A DNA stretch of 64,000 nt from Pseudomonas congelans (GTDB lineage Bacteria > Pseudomonadota > Gammaproteobacteria > Pseudomonadales > Pseudomonadaceae), in contig NZ_FNJH01000002.1 of NCBI RefSeq assembly GCF_900103225.1, positions 716,345 through 780,344 on the forward strand. Reading direction: 5' to 3'. The notes beneath the pieces were generated by a model. It was not told the origin of the DNA. It worked only from the letters and a program-made list of their open reading frames with translations, and made no database searches. How positions within the stretch are numbered: position 1 is the stretch's first letter; every line of letters starts with the position of its first letter. The translations under genes and the position numbers were made by a program. Of the stretch, positions 35,471 through 45,081 are shown one piece after another.

Positions 35471-37561
35471 ATGCAGACTTTTTTTATCGCCCCCACTGAC
35501 TTTGGCGTGGGGTTGACCTCCATCAGCCTGGGACTGGTGCGCACGCTGGAGCGCGCCGGCTTGAAAGTAGGCTTTTTCAAACCGATCGCCCAGCCCCACC
35601 CAGGCGATCTGGGCCCCGAGCGCTCGACCGAACTGATGGCTCGCACCCACGGCCTCAAGCCGCCCAAGCCTCTGGGGCTCGCGCATGTCGAGCGCATGCT
35701 CGGTGATGGGCAACTGGATGAACTGCTCGAAGAAATCATCAATCTTTATCAGCAGGCAGCTGTCGGCAAGGACGTGCTGGTAGTCGAAGGTATGGTCCCG
35801 ACCCGCAGCGCGAGCTATGCCGCGCGGGTCAATCTGCATTTGGCCAAGAGCCTGGATGCCGAAGTCATTCTGGTCTCTGCCCCGGAAAACGAAGTGCTCG
35901 CCGATCTGTCGGGCAGGGTCGAATTGCAGGCCCAGCTGTTTGGCGGCCCCAAGGACCCCAAGGTGCTGGGCGTGATACTCAACAAGGTGCGCACCGAAGA
36001 GAGCATGGAAGTCTTTGCCTCGCGCCTGAAAGAGCACTCGCCGTTGCTGCGCAGTGGCGACTTTCGCCTGCTGGGCTGTATTCCGTATCGCGCCGAACTC
36101 AACGCGCCGCGTACCCGCGATGTAGCCGAGCTGCTCGGCGCGCAGGTGCTGAACGCAGGCGACTACGATCAGCGCCGCATGACCAGAATCATCATTTGTG
36201 CGCGGACGGTGCTCAACACGGTTCCACTGCTCAAGCCTGGGGTGCTGGTGGTGACGCCGGGCGACCGCGACGACATCATCCTGGCGGTGAGCCTTGCGGC
36301 CATAAATGGCGTACCGCTGGCGGGCCTGCTGCTGACCAGCGATACCGTGCCCGACCCACGCATCATGGAGCTCTGCCGCGGCGCGTTGCAGGCAGGGCTG
36401 CCGGTGCTGTCGGTCAGCAGCGGCTCGTATGACACGGCAAATCGCCTGAATCAGTTGAACAAGGAAATCCCTATCGATGACCGCGAGCGCGCGGAAAACA
36501 TCACTGATTTCGTTGCCAGTCATCTGGATGCCAACTGGCTGCACCAGCGCTGCGGCACACCTCGCGAGCTGCGCCTGTCGCCTGCCGTATTTCGCTATCA
36601 GTTGATCCAGCGCGCGCAAGCGGCCAACAAACGCATTGTGCTGCCTGAAGGCAACGAGCCGCTGACCATTCAGGCTGCCGCCATCTGCCAGGCGCGTGGT
36701 ATCGCGCGCTGCGTGTTGCTGGCCAGGCCCGAGGAAGTGCACGCCGTTGCGCAGGCGCACGGTATCGAGCTGCCGCAAGGGCTGGAAATTCTTGACCCGG
36801 ACCTGATTCGCGAACGCTACGTTGCGCCGATGGTGGAGCTGCGCAAAAGCAAAAGCCTGAACGCCCCCATGGCCGAGCAACAGCTTGAAGATCCGGTGGT
36901 GATCGGTACGGTGATGCTCGCGCTGGACGAGGTCGACGGGCTGGTGTCCGGCGTCATTCACTCCACCGCCAACACCATCCGGCCGGCCCTGCAACTGATC
37001 AAGACCGCGCCAGGCTGCACGCTGGTGTCTTCAGTATTCTTCATGCTCTTTCCAGAGCAGGTACTGATGTACGGCGACTGCATCATGAATCCGCATCCGA
37101 GCGCCAGCGAACTGTCCGAGATTGCCTTGCAGAGCGCCGACTCGGCCACTGCGTTCGGCATCTCGCCGCGCGTGGCGATGATCAGCTATTCCAGCGGCAA
37201 CTCGGCCAGTGGTGAAGAAGTCGAGAAGGTCCGCGAAGCGACGCAACTGGCACGCGAAACCCGCCGCGATCTATTGATCGACGGGCCGCTGCAGTATGAT
37301 GCGGCCGCCAACGAACAGGTCGCCCGGCAGCTGGCTCCGGACAGCGCGGTCGCAGGGCGCGCCAATGTGTTCGTGTTCCCGGACCTGAACACCGGCAATA
37401 CCACGTACAAGGCGGTGCAGCGCAGTGCCGACTGTGTGAGCCTCGGCCCGATGCTGCAAGGTCTGCGCAAACCGGTCAACGATCTGCCGCGCGGTGCGCA
37501 GGTCGACGACATTGTCTACACCATCGCGCTGACAGCCATACAGGCCGACACGCTGTCCTGA
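35471..37561 (+). CDS. pta: Phosphate acetyltransferase (long form)
   Basis: A 696-residue enzyme that converts acetyl-CoA and phosphate to acetyl phosphate. The N-terminal part (1 to ~215) is a P-loop-like domain (FFIAPTDFGVGLTSISLGL), the middle is the DRTGG domain, and the C-terminal catalytic PTA domain runs from about 370 (KRIVLPEGNEPLTIQAA, VSGVIHSTANTIRPALQ, YSSGNSASGEEVEKV, FPDLNTGNTTYKAVQR). GAGAAG lies seven bases before the ATG at 35471; the frame is open a little further upstream. ackA is not adjacent. An acyltransferase follows 63 bp downstream. Confidence 0.95.
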   Translation: MQTFFIAPTDFGVGLTSISLGLVRTLERAGLKVGFFKPIAQPHPGDLGPERSTELMARTHGLKPPKPLGLAHVERMLGDGQLDELLEEIINLYQQAAVGKDVLVVEGMVPTRSASYAARVNLHLAKSLDAEVILVSAPENEVLADLSGRVELQAQLFGGPKDPKVLGVILNKVRTEESMEVFASRLKEHSPLLRSGDFRLLGCIPYRAELNAPRTRDVAELLGAQVLNAGDYDQRRMTRIIICARTVLNTVPLLKPGVLVVTPGDRDDIILAVSLAAINGVPLAGLLLTSDTVPDPRIMELCRGALQAGLPVLSVSSGSYDTANRLNQLNKEIPIDDRERAENITDFVASHLDANWLHQRCGTPRELRLSPAVFRYQLIQRAQAANKRIVLPEGNEPLTIQAAAICQARGIARCVLLARPEEVHAVAQAHGIELPQGLEILDPDLIRERYVAPMVELRKSKSLNAPMAEQQLEDPVVIGTVMLALDEVDGLVSGVIHSTANTIRPALQLIKTAPGCTLVSSVFFMLFPEQVLMYGDCIMNPHPSASELSEIALQSADSATAFGISPRVAMISYSSGNSASGEEVEKVREATQLARETRRDLLIDGPLQYDAAANEQVARQLAPDSAVAGRANVFVFPDLNTGNTTYKAVQRSADCVSLGPMLQGLRKPVNDLPRGAQVDDIVYTIALTAIQADTLS

Positions 37562-37624
37562 TACCTGACCCGAATGCCGCAGAGCAGTCTGCGGCTTCCG
37601 ATAACTTGCGGAGCCATCGCCTTC

Positions 37625-38548
37625 ATGGATTTCCTGCCTGCCCCGTTACGCGGCGTCATTGCCTCGCTGTTGCTGGCGCTGAACACCATCGTCTGCTGCA
37701 CGGTGCTGTTCGCGGTCACGATCCTCAAGATCTGCCTGCCCTTCTCTGCGGCACAGCGCTTCACCGACTGGCTGATGAGCCACATCCATGAAACCTGGAT
37801 CGGCAACAACAATGCCTGGATCAAACTGCTGTGCCATACGCGCTGGCACCTGAGCGGTCTGGAAGGACTGGATTACAAGCACTCGTATCTGGTCACCAGC
37901 AATCACCAGAGCTGGGTCGACATCATGGTCTTGCAGTACGTGCTCAACCGACGTATTCGCCCATTGAAGTTTTTCCTCAAGCAGGAGTTGATCTGGGTTC
38001 CGGTGATCGGTCTGGCGTGGTGGGCGCTGGGCTTTCCGTTCATGAAGCGCTACTCCAAGGCGTACCTTGCCAAACACCCGGAAAAGAAAGGCAAGGACCT
38101 GGAAACCACCCGCCGCACCTGCGCGAAGTTTCGCCATAACCCGGTGGGAATTTTCAACTTTGCAGAAGGCACGCGCTTCACGGCCGGCAAACACGCACAA
38201 CAGAACTCGCCATTTCGCCACCTGCTCAAACCCAAGGCCGGCGGCATTGCCTTCGTGCTCGATGCGATGGGCGAACAACTGGAATCGATCGTCAATGTGA
38301 CCATCCACTACCCTGGCGGACAACCCGGCTACTGGGACCTGCTGTGCGGCAACGTGAAGGAAGTGGTTGCCCACTTCCAAGAGATCAAAATCCCGCAGCA
38401 GTTTCTCGGCAAAAACTACGACCAGGACGGCGAATACCGTCTGGAATTCCAGCAGTGGATCAATGCGCTATGGGAAGAGAAAGACCGGCTGCTGGACAGC
38501 CTGTATGAGCAGTATCCGGGACGGCGAGACGAGCGTGAGGCACGGTAA
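37625..38548 (+). CDS. Lysophospholipid acyltransferase, YihG-like
   Basis: A 307-residue membrane acyltransferase. An N-terminal helix (about 10-38) precedes the HX4D motif NHQSWVD at 93-99, then LKQELIWVPVIGLAWWAL, and NFAEGTRFT near 176 completes the acyltransferase site. KYFLKQ/MKRYSKAYL-type blocks match YihG of E. coli. It probably acylates lysophosphatidic acid or a related lipid at the inner membrane. An ATG at 37574 is also possible, but the chosen start gives the family N-terminus; neither has an ideal SD. Confidence 0.85.
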   Translation: MDFLPAPLRGVIASLLLALNTIVCCTVLFAVTILKICLPFSAAQRFTDWLMSHIHETWIGNNNAWIKLLCHTRWHLSGLEGLDYKHSYLVTSNHQSWVDIMVLQYVLNRRIRPLKFFLKQELIWVPVIGLAWWALGFPFMKRYSKAYLAKHPEKKGKDLETTRRTCAKFRHNPVGIFNFAEGTRFTAGKHAQQNSPFRHLLKPKAGGIAFVLDAMGEQLESIVNVTIHYPGGQPGYWDLLCGNVKEVVAHFQEIKIPQQFLGKNYDQDGEYRLEFQQWINALWEEKDRLLDSLYEQYPGRRDEREAR

Positions 38549-38572
38549 AATCTCAACTATCGTGCCGTCACT

Positions 38573-38598
38573 CTGCGTCCGCTGTCAGGCGGACGCAG
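38573..38598. terminator. Hairpin between convergent genes
   Basis: CTGCGTCCGC/GCGGACGCAG, a 10-bp perfect stem, between the acyltransferase and the OmpA-like lipoprotein. It also resembles one arm of the palindromic repeat family seen near fecA. Confidence 0.5.
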
Positions 38599-38607
38599 CG
38601 GTGTCGA

Positions 38608-39297
38608 TCAGTACTGCTGACCTGGGATAGGCTTGAGGTTGACCTCTACGCGACGGTTCTGGGCGCGGCCGTTGACATCGGCGTTGCTGGCAATCGGTTG
38701 ATCAGGGCCTGCACCGCGCACTGACAGGTGCGATTGATCGACGCCTTGCGAGGTCAGGTAAGTCGCGACGCTCTGGGCGCGCTGTTGCGACAGGTCCATG
38801 TTGTGCTGGCGGCTGCCAGTGCTGTCTGTGTAACCGACGATTTCAATGTTGTTCTGGTTGAACTGCTTGAGCGAGCTGGCCAGGTTGTTGAGCGGCGAAT
38901 AGAAGCTGCTGGCAATCGCCGAAGAGTCCGTCGCGAACGTGATGTTACCCGGCATGATCAGTTTGATCTGGTCGCCCTGACGCTGCACCTCGACACCGGT
39001 GTTGGCCATGCTCTCGCGCAACGCAGCTTCCTGCTTGTCTGCGTAGTAGCCATAACCCGCCGATGCAGCACCCGCCACTGCAGCGCCGATCAGGGCACCC
39101 TTGCCGCGATGGTTGTGATCGATGGCCGCGCCGGCGACCGCACCGGCCAATGCGCCGAGTCCGCCGTACTTGGCCGTTTTGCTCATACCACCGGAGCTTT
39201 GTGCCTGGCCCTGATTGTCATAGGGATTGGATGTCGCACAGCCGGACAGCATGGCTACGGCGGTGGCAACAATGATCAAACGACGCGAGGTAAACAT
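38608..39297 (-). CDS. OmpA-family lipoprotein (YiaD-like)
   Basis: A 229-residue outer-membrane lipoprotein. The signal peptide ends in the lipobox LSGC (Cys20). A Gly/Ala-rich glycine-zipper region (about 42-85, GALAGAVAGAAIDH, GALIGAAVAGAASAG) follows, then an OmpA C-terminal peptidoglycan-binding domain (ITFATDSSAIAS, IVGYTDSTGSRQHNMDLSQQ, ADVNGRAQNRRVEV). It would anchor the outer membrane to the cell wall. An AGGAG SD is close to the ATG. Single-gene unit. Confidence 0.9.
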   Translation of the reverse strand: MFTSRRLIIVATAVAMLSGCATSNPYDNQGQAQSSGGMSKTAKYGGLGALAGAVAGAAIDHNHRGKGALIGAAVAGAASAGYGYYADKQEAALRESMANTGVEVQRQGDQIKLIMPGNITFATDSSAIASSFYSPLNNLASSLKQFNQNNIEIVGYTDSTGSRQHNMDLSQQRAQSVATYLTSQGVDQSHLSVRGAGPDQPIASNADVNGRAQNRRVEVNLKPIPGQQY

Positions 39298-39410
39298 TCA
39301 GGAGCTCCTGGTTTTGACGAACGCTAGTAACCGGATTAGAGCATACCCGTTATCAAAAATTCCTTAACCCGTGCTGAACCGCCCGTCTTGCGGGCTTCTG
39401 CGTGCATCGC

Positions 39411-40337
39411 TCAGCGGCGTTCCTCGCGAATGTAAGGTTCGCCCAGTGCACCGGGCTGGCTGCTCGATTGACGCTTGCCGCTCGCCACCCAGACCATGAC
39501 CAGCAGGGTGACCGCGTAGGGCGTCATCAAGACGAAATACTGAGGCAGGCGTACGCCGGTTGCCGCCAACTGCGGAATCAGCGCCTCGATACCGCCGAAC
39601 AGCAAGGCACCGGCCAGCGCACGCCAGGGCGACCAGCGTGCAAAGATCACCAGCGAGACCGCGATCCAGCCGCGCCCGCCAGTCATGTCGGCGATCCACA
39701 TCTTGGTGCTGAGCACGGCAATGAAACCGCCGGCCAGCCCCATCAACGCAGAACCGGCGACAATCGCCGCCAGGCGATAACCGAGCACGGAAATGCCTGC
39801 GGCATCGGCGGCCTGCGGGTTCTCGCCCACCGCGCGCAGACGCAGCCCGGTACGCGTGCGATCAAGCAGCCAGACCACCGCGATGAAAATCACTACGGTC
39901 AGGTACACCACCGGGTTCTGCACAAATACTCGGCCCACCACAGGCAGCTCGGACAACGGCCACAACTCGACCGCCTGCAGGCCGCTGACCGGCCGGTTGG
40001 TCCAGCCCAGCAGAGTGCCCAGCAGCCCGGTCAAGCCCTGACAAAAGAACACCAGCGCCAGCCCGGCGATCACCTGGTTGATCCGTAATACCAGCACCAT
40101 CAGCGCAAACAGCAACGACACCAGACCCGCGGCCGCCATCGACGCCAGCAGCGAAAGGCCAGGCGAGCCGAGGCTCAACTGCATGCCGATGCCCGCCAGT
40201 GCGCCGACCAGCATCAGTCCTTCGACGCCCAGCGCCAGCACACCGCTGCGCTCGATGAGAATCAGGCCCAGCGCTGCCAGGGCGAACGGCACGGCAAAGT
40301 CCGGTGCGCTGCCCAGCCAGTGCGAAATAAGCTCCAT
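39411..40337 (-). CDS. ABC transporter permease (nucleobase/nucleoside, second subunit)
   Basis: A 308-residue inner-membrane permease with about nine helices (FALAALGLILIERSGVLALGVEG, VSLLFALMVLVLRI, NPVVYLTVVIFIAVVWLLD). VEGLMLVGALAGIGMQLSLG and AVGENPQAADAAGISVLGYR are typical of the BMP-associated permease family (YufQ/NupQ type). AGGAG lies seven bases before the ATG at 40337, which shares one base with the stop of the partner permease (TGATG). It is the last gene of the four-gene importer operon next to rutR. Confidence 0.88.
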   Translation of the reverse strand: MELISHWLGSAPDFAVPFALAALGLILIERSGVLALGVEGLMLVGALAGIGMQLSLGSPGLSLLASMAAAGLVSLLFALMVLVLRINQVIAGLALVFFCQGLTGLLGTLLGWTNRPVSGLQAVELWPLSELPVVGRVFVQNPVVYLTVVIFIAVVWLLDRTRTGLRLRAVGENPQAADAAGISVLGYRLAAIVAGSALMGLAGGFIAVLSTKMWIADMTGGRGWIAVSLVIFARWSPWRALAGALLFGGIEALIPQLAATGVRLPQYFVLMTPYAVTLLVMVWVASGKRQSSSQPGALGEPYIREERR

Positions 40338-41446
40338 CAACGTTCTCCTGCCTGAATGCGTCGCAGGCGATGGCGGATGAAAAAGTCCGACGACGCGACG
40401 CAGATCACCAGGATCGCCTGGATCAGTTGCACCATCGAAAACGGAATCTGATAGAACACCTGCAGGTTGCGCCCGGCCACGAACAGCATGGCGATCAGCA
40501 GCGCGACCACGGTTGCGGCCACTGGATTGTTGCGGGCCAGAAAGGCGATGAGAATCCCGGAAAAACCGTAGCCCTGATAGAACGACTGAGTAAGGCGCCC
40601 TTCCTGCCCCGACGTCACGACAAAACCTGCGAGCCCCGCCAGCGCACCCGAAAGCAGAACGGTGCCGATGATCATCTTGCGCACCGGTACGCCCACCGCC
40701 CCGGCGACCTTCGGGTTGGCATCGACGAAGCGCAGGTACAGCCCGGCCCGCGAAACACCGACGAACCACAGGGTCAGACCGGTGACCAGCAGCGCCAGAG
40801 GGATCGCCGCGTTATAACCGGCAAACAGGTCGGGCAACCGCTCGAAGCTCTGGAACGCGGGGGAATAGGGAAAGTTGTCGCGCGGGTCTTTCCAACTGCC
40901 GTACACCAGATGCAGGAGGAAATTGGCGGCAATGTAATTGAGCATCAGGGTCGAGATGATCTCGTTGACCTGCCACTTGAGCTTCAACAGCACCGGCCCC
41001 AGGCTCCACAACAACCCGCACACCACCGCGGCCGCCATCATCAGCGGCAGACGCAAAGCCTCCGGGCCCACCTGAAACAGCGAAATCGCCGTAGCGCCAA
41101 TCGCGCCCCAGATCATCTGGCCTTCCAGACCCAGGTTCCAGAAACGCGCCCGAAACGCCATGCACCCGGCGAGCCCGACCATGATCATCGGCGATGCCTG
41201 AAACAGCACTGCCTTGAAGTTTTGCGCATCGAACACCGTCTGCACGACGAACTCGTTGAGCAGCTCGTCGGCAGGCACGCCTGCAAGAATCAGAATCACG
41301 GTGCAGATCGCCAGTCCGATCAGCAACGCCAGGGCAATGATCAGCGCTTGCAACAGCCAGCCGGTCTGCTGACGAAGCTCCAGGGTGTAGCGCCGCGCCA
41401 GCAAAGGTTGCCGTGCGGATTTCATCGGCTGCACTGATTCAGTCAT
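40337..41446 (-). CDS. ABC transporter permease (nucleobase/nucleoside, first subunit)
   Basis: A 369-residue permease with a charged N-terminal tail and about ten helices (LLQALIIALALLIGLAICTVIL, LPLMMAAAVVCGLLWSLGPVLL). ARFWNLGLEGQMIWGAIGAT and KWQVNEIISTLMLNYIA are family blocks of the YufP/NupP type. Its ATG lies eight bases inside the end of the ATPase gene, and its stop touches the next permease, so translation is coupled through the operon. It forms the membrane channel with the second permease. Confidence 0.88.
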   Translation of the reverse strand: MTESVQPMKSARQPLLARRYTLELRQQTGWLLQALIIALALLIGLAICTVILILAGVPADELLNEFVVQTVFDAQNFKAVLFQASPMIMVGLAGCMAFRARFWNLGLEGQMIWGAIGATAISLFQVGPEALRLPLMMAAAVVCGLLWSLGPVLLKLKWQVNEIISTLMLNYIAANFLLHLVYGSWKDPRDNFPYSPAFQSFERLPDLFAGYNAAIPLALLVTGLTLWFVGVSRAGLYLRFVDANPKVAGAVGVPVRKMIIGTVLLSGALAGLAGFVVTSGQEGRLTQSFYQGYGFSGILIAFLARNNPVAATVVALLIAMLFVAGRNLQVFYQIPFSMVQLIQAILVICVASSDFFIRHRLRRIQAGER

Positions 41447-42950
41447 GGCTCACCATTGCTTTGCCTATGGCTTGCCGGTCGGCAGGGTGCGCGAACTCGG
41501 CGACAATGCGCCCGCCGTTCATCACGCCGACACGGTCAGCCAGGGCCAATACTTCGTCCAGATCCTCGCTGATCACCAGCACCGCAGCGCCCGCATCTCG
41601 TGCCGCTCGCAAACGGGCATGCACTGCCTGGGTGGCACGCACATCCAGGCCCCGGCTCGGGCTGTGCACCAGCACCAATTGCGGATCGCGGCTGAACTCG
41701 CGGGCGATCACCAGTTTCTGTGCGTTGCCTCCCGACAGCAGCGCAGCTTTCTGATCGAGAGAGCGCACGCCCTGTACGTCGAAATCCGCGACGGCGCGCT
41801 GCGCATCCTGTTTCAGACGCTTGTAGCCCAGACGCCAGAAAGAGCCGTACTGCCCGCTGTGGATGTTGCCGATGGCAAAGTTCTCGGCCACCGACAGCGA
41901 CCCGGCCAGCGCCGCGCCGTAGCGGTCGGCCGGGATCGAGGCGATGCGCAACTGCCGGCGCTGATCGGCCGACGCACCGCGCAAATCGCCAAACCCGGTC
42001 ATATGGATTTCGCCCTCGGTGGCTTGCGGCAGCCCCATCAGTGCATTGGCCAGTTCAGCCTGACCATTGCCGCCCACGCCTGCGATACCGTAAATCTGCC
42101 CGGCGTGCAGGGTCAGGTTGACGCCGTTGAGCGCGCCGCTGCCAACACTGCGCAAGTCCTTGACCTGCAAACGCACCTCACCTGGTGTCGCCGGTTGATG
42201 CTCGGCAACCGGCACCGATTCGCCTACCGTGAGCTGCACCAGTTGCTCGACACTCACCTTCTGCGGGTCCAGGGTCTGCACGGTGCGCCCGCCACGCATC
42301 ACGGTTACCCGGTCGGCATAGCGTTTGACGTCAGCCATCTTGTGCGTGACCAGAACCACCGCCGCGCCCTGCCGGGCGAATGCCTGGACGGTCAGCAGCA
42401 GACGCTCGGCTTCCTGATCGGTCAGCACTGCCGTGGGCTCGTCGAGGATCAGAATCCGCGCACCGGCCAACAACACCTTGAGGATCTCGACGCGTTGCTG
42501 CTCGGCGACTGAAAGACTGTCGACGGTACGCGCCGGGTCAATCGCAAACCCCAGCGCCTCGGCCTTGCCGACAATTTCCTGCTCCAGCGCACGCAGACGC
42601 TTGCGATAGCTGCCTTCGCCAGGTTGTTCGGGCAGCGCCAGGAGAATGTTCTGCGCCACTGTGAACGGCTTCACCAGCTTGAAGTGCTGGTGAACCATGC
42701 CGATCCGGTAGCGGCTGGCGTCCCTGGGCCCCTGAAGCTGGACCGGGTTGTCGTCCAGCAGCAGGGTGCCGGTTTCCGGTGCGTAAAGCCCGGCGGCGAT
42801 GTTCATCAGCGAGGACTTGCCTGCACCGTTCTCGCCCAGCAGGGCATGCACTTCCCCCCAACAGGCGGTGAAGTCGGCATCGATCAGCGCCTTGAAGCCA
42901 TCGAACGATTTGCTGATACCTGTGAGTTGCAGCGCATTGACCTGACTCAT
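41439..42950 (-). CDS. ABC transporter ATP-binding protein, double-domain
   Basis: A 503-residue ATPase with two nucleotide-binding domains. The first has Walker A GENGAGKSS, signature LSVAEQQRVEI and Walker B ILILDEPTA. The second is degenerate: GVGGNGQAEL at Walker A, LSGGNAQKLVIARE at the signature, and LVLVHSPSRGLD at Walker B. This asymmetry is normal for sugar/nucleoside importers of the BMP class. The ATG at 42950 overlaps the stop of the binding-protein gene by four bases. It powers the two permeases encoded downstream. Confidence 0.9.
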   Translation of the reverse strand: MSQVNALQLTGISKSFDGFKALIDADFTACWGEVHALLGENGAGKSSLMNIAAGLYAPETGTLLLDDNPVQLQGPRDASRYRIGMVHQHFKLVKPFTVAQNILLALPEQPGEGSYRKRLRALEQEIVGKAEALGFAIDPARTVDSLSVAEQQRVEILKVLLAGARILILDEPTAVLTDQEAERLLLTVQAFARQGAAVVLVTHKMADVKRYADRVTVMRGGRTVQTLDPQKVSVEQLVQLTVGESVPVAEHQPATPGEVRLQVKDLRSVGSGALNGVNLTLHAGQIYGIAGVGGNGQAELANALMGLPQATEGEIHMTGFGDLRGASADQRRQLRIASIPADRYGAALAGSLSVAENFAIGNIHSGQYGSFWRLGYKRLKQDAQRAVADFDVQGVRSLDQKAALLSGGNAQKLVIAREFSRDPQLVLVHSPSRGLDVRATQAVHARLRAARDAGAAVLVISEDLDEVLALADRVGVMNGGRIVAEFAHPADRQAIGKAMVSHD

Positions 42951-44038
42951 TGCTGAGTCTTCACGCCTTCGACGAACCAGTCCATTTTCCACAGGTCCGG
43001 GTCAGACAACTGCTGACCGGCCGCCACCCGCTCCTTGCCGTCACGATCGGCCAGCGGGCCGCTGTAGATGATTTTCCTGCCGGCCAGCAGCTCGGCGCGC
43101 TCGGCCTCGATCTTCTTGCGGTCTTCATCGGAAATGATCGCGTCCGCAGCCAGCTTGATATCGGTGCCGCCCTGCTGCATCGACAGCAGCGCGCCGTTGG
43201 CCGGCGGCGTCCAGTTGCCGGCAATGATTTTCTTCAGCTCAGGCCCGAGGAAGCGATCCCAGACCCACAGCGACGAGCAGACCGTCGCCTTGGGGGCGAA
43301 CTCGCTCAGGTCGCGATGATGCCCGGTGCCGTGAATGCCCCGCTCCTGAGCGACGATTTGCGGTGTCGGGCTGTCGACGTGCTGACCGACCACGTCGGCC
43401 CCGTTGTCGATCAGCGCCATGGTTGCTGCGCGTTCCTTGACCGGGTCGTTCCAGGCACCGGTATAGACCACCGTGACGGTGGCCTTCGGATTGATTTGCC
43501 GGGCGCCCAGTTCATAGGCGTTAATGGTCCAGTTGACCTGGCCGAACGGGTTGGCGGCGACGAAGCCCAGCTTGCCGGTCTTCGAGGCCGCACCTGCGGC
43601 CATGCCGCACAGGTACTGGCTTTCGTAGGTACGCCCGTAAAACGATTCGAGGTTGGGCGCATTGGTGGTGCCCGAGCCATTGAGGAACGCGACTTTCGGG
43701 TATTTTTTGGCCAGTGCAAGAAAGGTGTCGGAATAGCCGAATGCAGTGCCGACGATGATGTTGGCACCGCGTGCGATAAGTCGGTCGACCACTGGCGTAA
43801 TGGCCGCAGCGTTCTCGGGCACGCTCTCTACGTACTGGATCTTGGTGTCCAGATCCTTTTCCAGCTTCACGCGTGCTTCGTCGAATGCCTGGGTCCAGCC
43901 GCCATCATTGCGCGGGCTGATATACACCATGGCGATTTTCGGCTTCCCTTCGAGGGTCAATCCTTCAGCCTGAGCAAGGCTGACCGCTCCCAACGCTACG
44001 GCCGCACACAATGTCCCGGGCAACAGTTTCTTGTACAT
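42947..44038 (-). CDS. BMP-family substrate-binding protein of an ABC importer
   Basis: A 363-residue periplasmic binding protein. The signal peptide MYKKLLPGTLCAAVALGAVS ends near AQA with no lipobox Cys, so it is probably soluble. PKIAMVYISPRNDGGWTQAFDEA, ANIIVGTAFGYSDTFLALAKK and GQVNWTINAYELGARQINP are typical of BMP/Med proteins, which bind nucleosides or purines. AGGAAAA precedes the ATG at 44038. It is the first gene of the operon, and a RutR-type site lies 120 bp upstream, so uracil or a pyrimidine (nucleo)side is the likely ligand. The ligand is inferred. Confidence 0.88.
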   Translation of the reverse strand: MYKKLLPGTLCAAVALGAVSLAQAEGLTLEGKPKIAMVYISPRNDGGWTQAFDEARVKLEKDLDTKIQYVESVPENAAAITPVVDRLIARGANIIVGTAFGYSDTFLALAKKYPKVAFLNGSGTTNAPNLESFYGRTYESQYLCGMAAGAASKTGKLGFVAANPFGQVNWTINAYELGARQINPKATVTVVYTGAWNDPVKERAATMALIDNGADVVGQHVDSPTPQIVAQERGIHGTGHHRDLSEFAPKATVCSSLWVWDRFLGPELKKIIAGNWTPPANGALLSMQQGGTDIKLAADAIISDEDRKKIEAERAELLAGRKIIYSGPLADRDGKERVAAGQQLSDPDLWKMDWFVEGVKTQQ

Positions 44039-44157
44039 AGACGTTTTCCTGAGGGTAATGGCCGATGAGGACCGCACACGCAGGCTTTAGCAGCATCCAT
44101 GCCAGTACAGGAAAAGCGCTATGGAACAACGACCTGACGCCATCGAGACGAATAAAA

Positions 44158-44196
44158 CAGATCAAATGGTCTGAATCGGAGCACTTGGTTTGTGCA
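44158..44196 (-). promoter_or_regulatory. RutR-type operator before the importer operon (copy 1)
   Basis: A 39-bp element that is an inverted copy of 45082-45120, with four mismatches by eye. It contains CAGATCAAATGGTCTG, close to the E. coli RutR site core GACCA-N2-TGGTC. Oriented toward the minus-strand importer genes. Confidence 0.7.
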
Positions 44197-44251
44197 GGAT
44201 GCCCGCGCACTGCGCGGGCAAAGTGCGCGGGTCAGGTGCGGGGAAGCCCAT

Positions 44252-44980
44252 TCACGCCTTGCGCGGCAGGATCCCGTCCAGAACCATGCTGCGCAGGCTC
44301 GCCAGCACCTCTTCGAAAAACGCCGGATCATCCAGCGTCTTGCCGGTCACGGCCTCGACCTGAGTGCGAAAGTCGGCGTAATGCTGGGTGGTCGCCCACA
44401 GGGTGAAAATCAGGTGGTGCGGGTTGACGGGGGCCAACTGGCCGCTGTCGATCCAGTGCTGAATCACCGCCACCTTGGCCTGCACCGTGTCACGCAACGG
44501 GTGCTGCAACTCGCCCTGAATCAGCGGTGCGCCCTGCATCACTTCCATGCAGAACAACCGGGACTCGGCCGGGTGATCGCGGGACATCTCCAGCTTGGCC
44601 TTGATGTAGGCGCTGATCGCCTGCACCGGCTCCTTGTCGGCGGTGAAGTGCACCAGCGGGCTCAGCCATACCTCGAGCAACTGGCGCAGCACATTCAGGT
44701 ACAGGTCGTCCTTGCTGCTGAAGTAATACAGCAGGTTGGTCTTGGAGACGTCCGCCAGGCTCGCCACCTGATCCAGGCTGCTGCCGTGCACGCCATAGCG
44801 GGAAAATATCTCCAGCGCCGCATCGAGAATCAGCGTGCGCTTGCCTTCCATCAGGCGCATGCGCCGCTTCAGGGACGTCGCACTGGGCTCGCGGGTCGTC
44901 TTGACCACGGTCTCTGGCTTGGCCTTGCGCACGCGCTTGTTCGCCGGGTCAGCCAGGGGAGGTTTCTTGTTCACGCACAT
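44252..44980 (-). CDS. rutR: RutR-like TetR-family regulator of pyrimidine use
   Basis: A 242-residue TetR-family repressor, in E. coli released from DNA by uracil or thymine. The HTH is at about 45-90 (LDAALEIFSRYGVHGSSLDQ, VSKTNLLYYFSSKDDLY). The ligand domain contains SRDHPAESRLFCMEVMQGAP and NPHHLIFTLWATTQHYADF, which closely match RutR. The N-terminal ~40 residues are basic (KRVRKAKPETVVKTT) and longer than in E. coli; the ATG at 44980 is chosen from several in-frame starts. The two palindromic elements lie just beyond each end of the gene, so it may repress both flanking operons and itself. Confidence 0.9.
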   Translation of the reverse strand: MCVNKKPPLADPANKRVRKAKPETVVKTTREPSATSLKRRMRLMEGKRTLILDAALEIFSRYGVHGSSLDQVASLADVSKTNLLYYFSSKDDLYLNVLRQLLEVWLSPLVHFTADKEPVQAISAYIKAKLEMSRDHPAESRLFCMEVMQGAPLIQGELQHPLRDTVQAKVAVIQHWIDSGQLAPVNPHHLIFTLWATTQHYADFRTQVEAVTGKTLDDPAFFEEVLASLRSMVLDGILPRKA

Positions 44981-45081
44981 CCATCCAGTGATGCCGAAAT
45001 GAGCGGGCATCTTAACGGGCGCAGCTGTTTTGTCGATACGGATGGCCTGCGCCGTCAACGCTGCCCCATCTGCGTGCGCCT